A DNA stretch of 64,000 nucleotides from Betaproteobacteria bacterium. GTDB lineage: Bacteria > Pseudomonadota > Gammaproteobacteria > Burkholderiales > Rhodocyclaceae. This document shows positions 53,683-62,285 of this stretch, piece after piece. Made by a program: the position numbers and the translations under genes. The stretch spans positions 186,001 to 250,000 of the forward strand of contig JADIYD010000010.1 in assembly GCA_016705475.1 (NCBI GenBank), given 5' to 3'. The notes below the pieces were generated by a model that searched no databases, was not told where the DNA came from, and saw nothing but the letters and a program-made list of their open reading frames with translations. The first letter of the stretch is position 1, and each line of letters begins with the position of its first letter.

Positions 53683-55222
53683 TCAGGCGGCTTTCTGTAA
53701 TGGGGCTGCCTGAGCGGGATAGAGATTCCAGGGCAGCAGTTCATCGATCCGGTTAATCGGGTGTTCGGCAATCCTTGCGAGGACCGTATTCAGATAGGCC
53801 TCGGGGTCAATGCCGTTGAGTTTCGCGCTGCCGATCAGGCAATACATGCTGGCTGCTCGCTCACCGCCGGCATCGGACCCGCCGAACAGATAGTTTCGGC
53901 GACCCAGAGCCACCGTCCTCAAGGCCCGCTCGGCCGCGTTGTTATCGACCTCGACCCGGCCATCCGTGGTGTAGTACATCAACGCAGACCATTGATTCAA
54001 GGCATAGCCAATCGCATCTGCGATCCCGGACTTCCGGGAGACCCGCTGGTTCTGTGTCTCCAGCCAGTCACGTAGTTCATGCAGCCGCGGGCGAGCCTCG
54101 GCTTGCCGGGCTGCTCTTCGTTCCACCGGCAATTGCCCGCGTATCTGGGCTTCGATGCCGTACAGCGTGGCAATTCGGGCAATGGCCTCGGCGGCGATCG
54201 GCGAACCATTCGCCCGATAGACATCGACGAATTTACGTCGGACGTGCGCCCAACAAGCCGCTTCCTGAATGTTCCCTGTTTCATAAAGAGCATTGAACCC
54301 GGCATAGGCATCGGCTTGCAGTACCCCGGAAGGATTTTAGGTGGTCGCGCGGATGATGCCCCTTCCGATCCTCGGAGTAGGCAAACCAGACGGCGGGTGG
54401 ATCATCGCTGCCGGCAGGGCGATCATCCCGAACATAGGTCCAGAGCCTTGCCGTCTTGGTTCGACCTTTACCGGGCGAAAGGACCGGTAGCGGGGTGTCA
54501 TCCGCATGAACCTTGGGGCCGCCCAACACATAGCGCCGGATCGTTTCGACCAGCGGCGAGAGCAATTCATGGCAATGCCCTACCCATTCAGTGAGCAGTG
54601 CGCGATCCAGGTCCAGACCGCTACGCGCATAAATGGCACTTTGCCGGTATAGCGGCAAATGATCACAGAACTTCCCGACCAGCATGTGTGCCAACAAGGC
54701 AGGACCGGCGATACCCCGCGGAATCGGGCGTGAGGGTGCCTCCGCCTGAGCAATGTGGTCGCAGTGCGCGCAGGCCAGTTTCGGTCGGACATGGCGAACG
54801 ACCTTGAAGCTGGCGGGCACATACTCGAGCATTTCCGAGACATCATCACCCAAGGGCTTGAACGGCCCACCGCAGTCCGGGCAGTCGGTCGCTGGCGGCA
54901 TATGCGTCACCGTTTCACGCGGCAAGGTTTCCGGGAAGGGCTTGCGCTTCCTTGAGCGTTTCTCGATTTCCGCATCGTTGGCGGCAGGACTCGGCTTCAC
55001 CGATTCGGCCAACTTGATGGCGAGCGGATCATAGGCCAGGGCTAGATCAAGTTGCCCCAGTTGGGCCTGTGATTCCGCCTTCTGGCCGAAGTGCATGCGG
55101 CGATATTTGGCGACCAGAAGTTTGAGGTGCTCGTTCTCTTCGGTCAGTGCTTCAACCTGCTGGCGCAGGGCATCCACTTCGCTGGAAGCGCGGCTGGCTG
55201 AAGGGATCACTGGCTTGGGCAT
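53683..55222 (-). pseudogene. tnpC: IS66 transposase TnpC with a frameshift
   Basis: Total length (about 513 codons) matches intact TnpC. N-terminal leucine-zipper region, zinc-finger block (CPDCGG, CAHCDH), and the DDE domain up to SFRG in one frame; from about 54325 the reading continues in another frame (VLQADAYAGFNALYETGN, then ELLPWNLYPAQ). The break is at CGGGGTACTG, compatible with loss of two bases. Either the element is inactive or the sequence has an error. Confidence 0.88.
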
Positions 55223-55274
55223 GCCAGAAGTTTACAGGAAAGTGGACGCGGTGAACAGCCCCCAACGCAGGTAT

Positions 55275-55622
55275 TTACCCAGCCCGCTCGGGTTGCCAGG
55301 TGCGTGATGGCCGGCGCCAATCGATACCTTCCAACAGCATCGAGAGTTGGGCGCCGGAGAGATGCACGCTGCCCTCTGTGGCGTTCGGCCAAATGAAGCG
55401 GCCGCGCTCCAGTCGCTTGGCAAACAGACACAGTCCATCGCCGTCCCACCAGAGTAACCTGATCAGGTCGCCACGTCGGCCACGAAAGACAAAGACGTGG
55501 CCCCCAAAGGGATCGGCCGACAGGTGCGCCTGCACAATGGATGCCAGGCCATCGAAGCCACGGCGCATATCGGTGATGCCTGCGACCAGCCAGATGCGGG
55601 TGCCAACCGGCAATCCGATCAT
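55275..55622 (-). CDS. tnpB: IS66 accessory protein TnpB
   Basis: 115 aa. RIWLVAGITDMRRGFDGLA and HVFVFRGRRGDLIRLLWWDG are the IS66 Orf2 signatures. Start overlaps the tnpA stop by 4 bases. Confidence 0.95.
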   Translation of the reverse strand: MIGLPVGTRIWLVAGITDMRRGFDGLASIVQAHLSADPFGGHVFVFRGRRGDLIRLLWWDGDGLCLFAKRLERGRFIWPNATEGSVHLSGAQLSMLLEGIDWRRPSRTWQPERAG

Positions 55623-56020
55623 TCGCGCGCAGCCAGGCAGTCGAGCACCAGATGCAAGGCCGAGGCCGTCACATCGCCACAGACACGAATCCTCGAATCG
55701 CCACGAAGGATCTCGATGTATCCCGGTTCCTTGCTTGCCACCTTTGCCGACTTTGCCTTGCTGGGCGGCGCCGATGTCACGACCGGAAGAAACTGGGGTG
55801 CTTCAGGTGCTTGGCAGCCGATGCTTTGCATACCGAACTTGCCCGCTCGGTATTGCCGCCGCCACTTGAACACCATGTTGGCGTTGAGCCCATAGCGTAG
55901 CGCCAATTTCGCGACGGATATCTCCAGTTCGCTGGCTTCGACGGCCAGTCGGCGCTTGAATTCAGTCGGGTAATTGGGCCGACCGGCCCGACCCCTCGCA
56001 ACAACTTCACCTGTGTCCAA
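55619..56020 (-). CDS. tnpA: IS66 accessory protein TnpA
   Basis: 133 aa. Helix-turn-helix region (YPTEFKRRLAVEASELEISV and GLNANMVFKWRRQYRAGKF) of the IS66 Orf1/transposase-8-like family. Confidence 0.93.
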   Translation of the reverse strand: MDTGEVVARGRAGRPNYPTEFKRRLAVEASELEISVAKLALRYGLNANMVFKWRRQYRAGKFGMQSIGCQAPEAPQFLPVVTSAPPSKAKSAKVASKEPGYIEILRGDSRIRVCGDVTASALHLVLDCLAARE

Positions 56021-56104
56021 AATGGTCCCCGCTACTTTATTTGGCGGGCACCACTTTCTATCAATATGACGCTATTCGCCAGACGGCCTCGGAACGACGC
56101 TTAC

Positions 56105-56606
56105 GCCCAATGAGGCTTGGGTGACAGATATCACTTACATTCCAACTAGCGAAGGGTGGCTCTACCTCGCCGGGATCAAGGATATCTACACCTGCGAGAT
56201 CGTGGGTTATGCCCTGGGTGAGCGCATGACCAAAGATCTGGTCGGCAGGGCCTTGTTTCAGGCCGTTACGGCGAAGCGCCCGTTACCCGGGCTGATCCAT
56301 CATTCCGACCGTGGCAGCCAATATTGCAGTCATGATTATCAGCGACTCGTCAGCCAGTTTGGCATGAAGGCATCCATGTCTCGGCGAGGCAATTGCTACG
56401 ACAACGCACCGATGGAGAGTTTCTGGGGAACGCTGAAAAACGAACTCGTCCATCACCGCCAGTACCGCACCAGGAGCGAGGCAACTCAGGAGATCACGGA
56501 CTACATCGAAATCTTCTACAACCGATATCGACGGCATTCGCGATTGGGCTATCTGTCGCCCGCAACATTCACCCAACAATTCTATGCAGAACAGTTGGCA
56601 GCATAA
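56105..56606 (+). pseudogene. IS3-family OrfB, 3' part
   Basis: Continues OrfB with NEAWVTDITYIPT, then HHSDRGSQY and the catalytic Glu in MESFWGTLKNELVHH, i.e. the DDE domain. Separated from its N-terminus by the IS66. Confidence 0.92.
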
Positions 56607-56700
56607 ATCCGATGGCGTCTACGATTGACGACCTACCTCAGTTTTCAGTGTTTGTGTTTTGTTGGTAGGCAGCAATCAACACACGGGAATTGCTATGTAA

Positions 56701-56750
56701 ACTGCCTTCTAAGCAGCAGGCCTGGGGTTCGAGTCCCTCCGGGCACACCA
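56701..56750 (+). other. tRNA-Arg(TCT) 3' fragment
   Basis: Anticodon arm CTGC-CTTCTAA-GCAG with TCT anticodon, T arm GGTTCGAGTCC, acceptor strand CGGGCAC and encoded ACCA. No matching 5' acceptor strand (GTGCCCG) or D arm lies upstream, so it is a truncated gene, probably an old attachment site or IS-damaged tRNA. The T stem has a mismatch. The isoacceptor assignment is from the anticodon loop only. Confidence 0.6.
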
Positions 56751-56795
56751 GTTTTCTGCGGACGATCTGGTCCCAATGAGACGCTTTCTTTTAAG

Positions 56796-57905
56796 CTATT
56801 TGCTTTTCGCATCTCGGAAAAGTGCTTTGTGACCGAGGTGGTATGCCAGCAAGGGCAAAGGCATGCGTAACCAGTGGCTGCGAGCAAATATCAGCCATTG
56901 TGCAACGCTTGTCATTGAGTCGTGGGCTGACGGATGATTTGGGCGAAGCGCCTGTTCAAAGAGCCAACCGCGCCATCGGTGTGTGCTCAAAGCACCGCAG
57001 CGGCCTTCAATACGCTTGAAAATATCTTCAGGAATGGCGGTTCCGAACAGCCGCGAGCTTTCGCTCAATGCGTCGAGAACCGGTTCTGTTAGATGCAGTT
57101 CGTCTGCACGAGCCAATAAACGTTCCCAGAATCCGTCGTTGGTTGAAAACTGGACGAACAATGAATGTAGATCGTAGAGGTCTCGTAACCCCTTATGGAA
57201 CTCGCCGAAGAATAGATGGGAGGCAGAATGGATTACCATGTCTTCGGGATTGAGAACCTTGAAGAAGAGTAACTCAGGATCATCAACCCTAACCGACGAT
57301 TCAATCAGCAAGTCGGGATCTGGTCTGATCCCGGATGTTGGTGGCACAATCGTGTGGTGTACGTCTAGCACCGTTGAGCGATTCTTGTGCTCCATTGGCG
57401 GGATTTCATGCATCCATTCGCGGTAGTAGCGTTGGTCGTAGGCATTGAGATGGGACGGAATCCAGCCAGCACCGAGTAGTCGTTTCTCTGAATCAACTAG
57501 AGCACCTTTGGGGACGAGAATATCAATGTCGTTGAATACTCGGCCGGTTGCTGCATCTGCTTTCTGGGCGCAGTAGGCTGCTCCCTTAAGCAATACAACA
57601 GGAATTCCTTGTTCGAGCAAAGCATCTTGCAAATGAAGCAATTCGTACCTTACAGCTTGGTCATGCAACAATGCTATCTTCCACGCTGCATCAAGATGCC
57701 TAGCCACCTGAATTGGTATGTCGGTGTTCGGCACAGTGGTTGTCAGGCGATGCCGCAATTGCCCGAGTAGTTCAGCTGCCCTTGCTTGCCAGATTAAGGT
57801 TTCCCAGTCGCGTTTTGCTAAGTGCGAAATAGCGGTTGGCGTACGCAGGATGTCGGTGAGCAGTGTCCTCGCCCGATACGCTCGCTTCACGCGTTTAACC
57901 GCCAT
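56796..57905 (-). CDS. Nucleotidyltransferase-family protein of HPr-rel-A cassette
   Basis: 369 aa, last gene of the cassette. IPVVLLKGAAYCAQ near residue 101 and GRVFNDIDILVPK with the Asp pair D126/D128 match the NTP_transf_5-type nucleotidyltransferase fold. The C-terminal half is alpha-helical. It overlaps the HprK-related gene by 19 bases, so the genes are coupled. Substrate unknown. Base composition here is more A+T-rich than the cytochrome cluster, suggesting transfer. Confidence 0.85.
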   Translation of the reverse strand: MAVKRVKRAYRARTLLTDILRTPTAISHLAKRDWETLIWQARAAELLGQLRHRLTTTVPNTDIPIQVARHLDAAWKIALLHDQAVRYELLHLQDALLEQGIPVVLLKGAAYCAQKADAATGRVFNDIDILVPKGALVDSEKRLLGAGWIPSHLNAYDQRYYREWMHEIPPMEHKNRSTVLDVHHTIVPPTSGIRPDPDLLIESSVRVDDPELLFFKVLNPEDMVIHSASHLFFGEFHKGLRDLYDLHSLFVQFSTNDGFWERLLARADELHLTEPVLDALSESSRLFGTAIPEDIFKRIEGRCGALSTHRWRGWLFEQALRPNHPSAHDSMTSVAQWLIFARSHWLRMPLPLLAYHLGHKALFRDAKSK

Positions 57906-58801
57906 AGTCGGTCGATTTCCGGAAGCACTTGATCAAAAGAAGAGTACTCAACCCGAAACACACTAGTTTGATCAAGCAGGCGGGCAATCGTCTCGAATGC
58001 TTCGGGGCCGAGCAGGGGGGCGTTGAACGCATGGCGAGTCAGTTCAGCCAAGGCATGTGCCTTGCCTACGGGGCTGCAGTCCAAGGTAACGTTTGCTGAA
58101 TATTTTGGAAAAACAATAAGCTTGGGGGTTGCAAAATGCCCCAGAGCATTGACACTTGCCGCCGGGGGTTTGACATGAGCGATGTCGCCCTTTGCAGTGT
58201 CACGGCAAACACTGCTGAAAACTGTCTCGCTGTTAAGTTGCCGGATAACATCGATCGAACGGTTTTTGAGACTTATTGGTCGGGCGATTGGGCTGATCTG
58301 CCCGGATTTCAGATTGACGAGAGCCAATTCATCCGAGATAAGCCGCCAGCCCGCATCCACCAGTGCCGCGCAAAGTGTGCTCTTACCTGAACCCGGGTCG
58401 GCCGCCAAGATAAGGGCGCCTCCCTCTCGTTCAACTACTGCAGCGTGGATCACCAAATGCTCATGCGCATGAGAAGAAAGTACCCAGTTTAGACCCCATT
58501 CAAGCATCGGAAAGGCCTGAGCAAGCGGTAGCGGCTTGAAAGGCTGCCTTCCGTCACAGCTAAGGGTGACTTGCGGTCGGAGATAGCGTCGAAGCAAGGA
58601 AGGTGGATCAATCCTGATCTCGAAGTCGATGAAGTCTTCAGGATTGCACTCCGGAAAATCTGAATACAACCGATGGAGAGCATCGGCAACATGATCAATT
58701 CCGGAGTAGATACGAACATTAAATGGGCCGCATGGGATTGCGAAACCAGAGGTATTCAAGCGACGGCCGAAGTCAATTAGGGAGTGGTTGGAAACTCTCA
58801 C
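57887..58801 (-). CDS. HprK-related kinase A
   Basis: 304 aa. P-loop AADPGSGKSTLCAALV at about 133-148 and ISDELALVN near 155 match the C-terminal kinase fold of HPr kinase, but no HPr or HPr-phosphorylation partner is nearby. The family defines the HPr-rel-A system, known from genomic context in exopolysaccharide/exosortase-bearing Proteobacteria; its substrate is not known. The start overlaps the PqqD-like gene by 4 bases. Confidence 0.9.
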   Translation of the reverse strand: MRVSNHSLIDFGRRLNTSGFAIPCGPFNVRIYSGIDHVADALHRLYSDFPECNPEDFIDFEIRIDPPSLLRRYLRPQVTLSCDGRQPFKPLPLAQAFPMLEWGLNWVLSSHAHEHLVIHAAVVEREGGALILAADPGSGKSTLCAALVDAGWRLISDELALVNLKSGQISPIARPISLKNRSIDVIRQLNSETVFSSVCRDTAKGDIAHVKPPAASVNALGHFATPKLIVFPKYSANVTLDCSPVGKAHALAELTRHAFNAPLLGPEAFETIARLLDQTSVFRVEYSSFDQVLPEIDRLWRLNA

Positions 58802-59055
58802 TCTGGTATTTCAATAATCTTGAGTCTAATCAGTTGTTCGATGACGGCTTGCAACTCGCTACTTTCGCAATCTAGTTGAGTCGCACAAAGTGCGCCACCC
58901 CCCGCTTCCCTAGCCAAGTCGTAAATGTTTTTTTGGAAAAATGGCAACAACGACAAGGATAATACATGGGTTTCGCAGGTGGCGCACACAAAGACCGCGA
59001 TCCCATCCTCCCACTGTCGCCAATGAACCCCGCTTGCAATCAGCAAATTAACCAC
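58798..59055 (-). CDS. PqqD-like protein of HPr-rel-A system
   Basis: 85 aa. Acidic/aromatic start (VHWRQWEDGIAVFVCATCETHVLSLS) and a C-terminal winged-helix-like segment (LQAVIEQLIRLKIIEI) fit the PqqD/RRE fold, which in RiPP systems binds the leader of a peptide substrate. Start lies 15 bases from the stop of the candidate substrate gene upstream on the same strand. Confidence 0.85.
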   Translation of the reverse strand: MVNLLIASGVHWRQWEDGIAVFVCATCETHVLSLSLLPFFQKNIYDLAREAGGGALCATQLDCESSELQAVIEQLIRLKIIEIPE

Positions 59056-59070
59056 GAAGTTGCGATATCA

Positions 59071-59718
59071 TTACCCATTCTCAGGCGAGCCAGAGCACCA
59101 GAGATCCGCAGTTTTGCCATAAATATCGACGGTGTTCTTAAAGGTTTCCAACGCGCTACATCCGCCATTGAATGCAGTCTGGAATGCACTGATGACTCCT
59201 CCTGGAGTCTGCATGCCAATTACCGGGTAACGGTTTCCGTAATACGCGGCATTCAATAGAGCCGCAACAGCATGCATGGCAACTACGTTCATCGAGTTGT
59301 TATTGCAAGAATTTAAAGCAGGTGCAATTGGGTTTTGCTGGCCTGGGCCAATCATGGCAAGCGTTACATTTGCGGTAGGTAGAAAAAAGTCCTTTCCGAA
59401 GACGGTATTGAACTTTGAACTCGGGGGATAAGGCGCAAGAGATATAGACTTGGGATCAGTCCAAATTGCTTCACCATTGTTGTTCCACCAAAAACCGGGG
59501 CTACATCCACACGGATTTTGATCGCCTGTGCGTGACAGATTTCCGGATGCGAGTTCCGAACCGGTGCATTGGCCCCAGCCCCCCATCGCCGAGCGGCTGG
59601 CTACAGAAAGCAATACACCGGTCCCCGCAATACCTGCAGTAGTTAATTTGCGACGCGTCTGGTCGTTTGTCGTTTTTACTGGATCCAAAATGTCATCGGA
59701 TTCGGGTTGTGTGTTCAT
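59071..59718 (-). CDS. Candidate exported substrate of HPr-rel-A cassette
   Basis: 215 aa, first gene of the cassette; ATG 59718 follows AGGAAAG. The N-terminus (TRRKLTTAGIAGTGVLLSVASRSAMG, residues 21-46) resembles a twin-arginine-type export signal or a leader with a hydrophobic core. Three early Cys (51, 70, 72) and the motif GCSPGFWWNNNGEAIW follow, reminiscent of SPGYWK-type motifs in repeat-rich secreted proteins. Further Cys occur near the end (GGCSALE, DLWCSGS). Whether it is processed, modified or anchored is unknown; being next to a PqqD-like protein makes it a plausible substrate. Confidence 0.75.
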   Translation of the reverse strand: MNTQPESDDILDPVKTTNDQTRRKLTTAGIAGTGVLLSVASRSAMGGWGQCTGSELASGNLSRTGDQNPCGCSPGFWWNNNGEAIWTDPKSISLAPYPPSSKFNTVFGKDFFLPTANVTLAMIGPGQQNPIAPALNSCNNNSMNVVAMHAVAALLNAAYYGNRYPVIGMQTPGGVISAFQTAFNGGCSALETFKNTVDIYGKTADLWCSGSPENG

Positions 59719-59972
59719 TTTCTTTCCTATTCTGCGTCTGGGTGCCGATTCAGCTATAGCCTAGAATACGTCACGATTGTCTAGATGTAAATCTCAAGCA
59801 TAATATGTTCCAGTAGAAATATGTACATTTAATCATTATGTTACGGTTTTCTTTCGATTCAAAGGCTCTTGTCTTCAAGTTATTTGTAAAGAAAACCGAC
59901 GCCATTTGATGTCGACATGACCTGCTTCCCGAGATTAGTCCGGTCGTGACGTTGAGCCTGCCTCCCTAGGGG
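59719..59972. promoter_or_regulatory. A+T-rich leader of the HPr-rel-A cassette
   Basis: No gene. The stretch is rich in A+T (about 59760-59890) and must hold the promoter for the minus-strand cassette. No clear -35/-10 pair or operator could be assigned. Confidence 0.4.
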
Positions 59973-60013
59973 GCAGCATAAATTCGATGTCCTCTTATGA
60001 TTGACGACCTACT
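59973..60013 (+). mobile_element. Degenerate IS3 right-end remnant
   Basis: GCAGCATAAATTCGATG and TGATTGACGACCTACTTC match, with changes, the last ~41 bases of the IS3 element ending at 56640 (GCAGCATAAATCCGATG ... TGACGACCTACCTC). The rest of the element is absent. Confidence 0.75.
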
Positions 60014-60042
60014 TCTAAAATAGCCGAACCCACTCGGCTGCA

Positions 60043-60954
60043 TTACATCATCCGCTTTGATGCAAGAATTCTCGGTAGTTCTCGTGAAGGTGTAGTCACT
60101 TTCGAATCGAAGGGATGCTGATCGTTTTTAAAAATTTCTCGAATACGTTTCACGTAGCCTTGTGTTTCGGTATAAGGCGGAACGCCGGCATAGCGGTTAA
60201 CTGCGCCTTCACCGGCATTGTAGGCGGCTGCTACAAGCAAGATATTTCCCTCGAAATACGCTAGCAGCCAACGCAAATAAGAAAGCCCGCCGCGAATGTT
60301 TTGTTCCGGGTCAAAGGGCTTTTTGACGTTAAAGCGTTCGGCTGTTTCTGGGATCAACTGCATCAGGCCTTGGGCATTTTTGGGCGAAACCGCTCCGGGG
60401 TTGAAGTTGGATTCGGCGCGAATTATGGCCATTGCCAAACGTGGGTAAACACCGTATTCAGGGGCAAGTTTTAAGACAAGATCCATGACTTTGCGGTGCT
60501 CAGGTGTCGCCTTTGCAACGATATCGTGGCCATCTTTGTCATGAACATCCGGGTCAGCCAGGCATTTAGGTGCGGTGGCTAGAGGGCTGCCAACCTGACG
60601 CAGCATGCGTTCGGCCAATGCATCGCCCTGCTTGGCGGCCATCGTGAAAAAATAAGCTGCCATTGCATCGTCACGCTCTATGCCACGTCCCATTGCGTAC
60701 ATCCAGCCGAGATCATACTGGGCGCCCATGTCGCCAAGTCGTGCTGCCTGACAATAGAGTTCTATCGCCTTTTCCGGGTTGCGAAGAGATCCGCTACCGT
60801 GCTCGAAGGATTTAGCTTCGGATCGTAACGCTGCAGCCCTTTCTTTGAGGTCGACTGTATCGGCAATGGCGGGTCGGTAGAGTGCGCCAGCAACAAGTAG
60901 TGCGCAAAGCGCCCAAGGGCGATGCCGTTGGAGGAATTTCCTCGAGCGCTTCAT
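60043..60954 (-). CDS. SLT lytic transglycosylase with Sel1 repeats
   Basis: 303 aa. Signal peptide (WALCALLVAGALYRPAIA), two Sel1-like repeats (about 60-115; GDMGAQYDLGWMYAMGRGIERDD), then an SLT domain with catalytic Glu in AIIRAESNFNPGAVSPKNAQGLMQLIPETAERF and AAAYNAGEGAVNRYAGVPPY. Periplasmic. Positioned at the edge of an exopolysaccharide locus, where such enzymes may open peptidoglycan for secretion machinery. Its start is 9 bases from the UDP-sugar dehydrogenase stop. Confidence 0.9.
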   Translation of the reverse strand: MKRSRKFLQRHRPWALCALLVAGALYRPAIADTVDLKERAAALRSEAKSFEHGSGSLRNPEKAIELYCQAARLGDMGAQYDLGWMYAMGRGIERDDAMAAYFFTMAAKQGDALAERMLRQVGSPLATAPKCLADPDVHDKDGHDIVAKATPEHRKVMDLVLKLAPEYGVYPRLAMAIIRAESNFNPGAVSPKNAQGLMQLIPETAERFNVKKPFDPEQNIRGGLSYLRWLLAYFEGNILLVAAAYNAGEGAVNRYAGVPPYTETQGYVKRIREIFKNDQHPFDSKVTTPSRELPRILASKRMM

Positions 60955-60963
60955 ATTTGCTCC

Positions 60964-62242
60964 TTACAGGCGCCAGACCGTGATGCCCGCATCTGCGAAT
61001 GCGCGGTGATCAAGCATGCTCTTGACATCGGTGATGACTCCACCCGATTCAAGTTTAGCTGCGAATTCGGCAGTTGTTAGGGCTTTGTACTGCTTGTGAT
61101 TGACTGCGGCAACGATAGCGGCAGCTTTGGGCAGTTTGTCCCAGTCAACGAGATCAACACCGTATTCATGATGAGCTTCGGCTGCATCGGCAACCGGGTC
61201 ATGTACTACTACCTTCGCGCCGTAGGATTCAAGCTCACGGATGACATCAATGACCCTGGAGTTGCGTAGATCCGGGCAGTCCTCCTTGAAGGTCAGTCCC
61301 AGGACAACAATTGGACAGTCCTTGATTGGGTGGCCGGCACGCACGAGCATCTTGATGGTTTGCTCAGCAACGAACTTACCCATACCGTCGTTGATGCGAC
61401 GGCCGGCAAGTATGACTTCCGGATGGTAGCCAAGCTTTTGCGCCTTGTGTGTCAGGTAGTAGGGATCTACGCCGATGCAATGTCCTCCAACCAGCCCGGG
61501 GCGGAAGGGCAGAAAGTTCCACTTGGTGCCAGCTGCCTGAAGCACTTCAAGCGTATCAATCCCGATTTTGTCGAAGATGATTGCAAGTTCGTTCATTAGC
61601 GCGATATTGAGATCTCGCTGGGTGTTTTCGATCACCTTGGCAGCTTCTGCAACCTTTATGTTGGATGCCGGATAGACGCCGGCTGTGATGACGCTGCCGT
61701 AGATTTCCTTAACCTTCTCAAGCGTTTCAGGCGTATCGCCAGAAACCACCTTTACGATCTTGGTGACCGTACGTTCTTTGTCACCCGGATTGATACGTTC
61801 AGGCGAGTAGCCAATGAAAAGTCTTTCTTCCAGGTTTTGCCGGATTCTTTTCGAGAATCGGAATGCAGACTTCTTCTGTGGCTCCCGGGTAAACCGTCGA
61901 TTCATAAACCACGATGGCGCCCTGTTTAAGGTTGCGGCCAACGGTAGTTGAAGAGCCGACAAGAGGACTGAAATCCGGTTGGTGCGCATCGTCTACCGGA
62001 GTAGGTACTGCGACAACGACGAAATCGGCCTCGCGTAGAGTAGTTGCATCGGTAGATACAGTGAGTTGCGTCGCAGCCCTGAGATCTTCGGTGCTCACTT
62101 CCCCTGTCGGGTCGATAAAACGCTTGTAGCTATCAATCTTCGACTGTGAAAGATCAAAGCCGATTGTTCTGAATTTCTTGCCAAATTCGACAGCAAGCGG
62201 CAACCCGACATATCCCAGACCTACGACAGCAATTGTTGTCAT
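60964..62242 (-). pseudogene. UDP-sugar dehydrogenase (TviB/WbpO family), broken by two indels
   Basis: Would oxidise a UDP-N-acetylhexosamine to the uronic acid for exopolysaccharide. N-terminal part from ATG 62242: TTIAVVGLGYVGLPLAVEFG (NAD fold), VPTPVDDAHQPDF, ESTVYPGATEEVC. After EVCIPILEK the frame fails; the family sequence resumes in another frame at FIGYSPERINPGDKERT, and runs to the end with NTQRDLNIALMNELA, the catalytic Cys block GLVGGHCIGVDPYYLTHKAQ and NSRVIDVIRELESYG. Two one-base losses, near 61848 (TTTT/AAAA run) and 61817 (AAAA run), would restore one ~425-aa frame. Real mutation or read error. Confidence 0.88.
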
Positions 62243-62285
62243 GTTTATACCTGTATCTATCTATGATTTATACTGAAATTGAGTC

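Larger units (their letters stand above)
53057..56104 (-). mobile_element. Complete IS66-family element, 3048 bp
   Basis: Ends GTTAGCGTCGTTCCAAGGCC and (rev. comp. of right end) GTAAGCGTCGTTCCGAGGCC are inverted repeats. GCCCAATG is duplicated at 53049-53056 and 56105-56112, the 8-bp duplication expected for IS66. Contains tnpA, tnpB, tnpC (frameshifted) and a passenger gene, all on the minus strand. Confidence 0.95.
52318..56640 (+). mobile_element. IS3-family element interrupted by IS66
   Basis: Left end TGAGGTAGGCTGAAAAAAG at 52318, right end inverted TGAGGTAGGTCGTCAATCG (rev. comp.) at 56640; both ends also share GACGCCATC. Subtracting the IS66 and its duplication leaves about 1267 bp, normal for IS3. 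It encodes orfA and orfB with the usual overlapping arrangement. No flanking duplication is evident. Confidence 0.9.
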
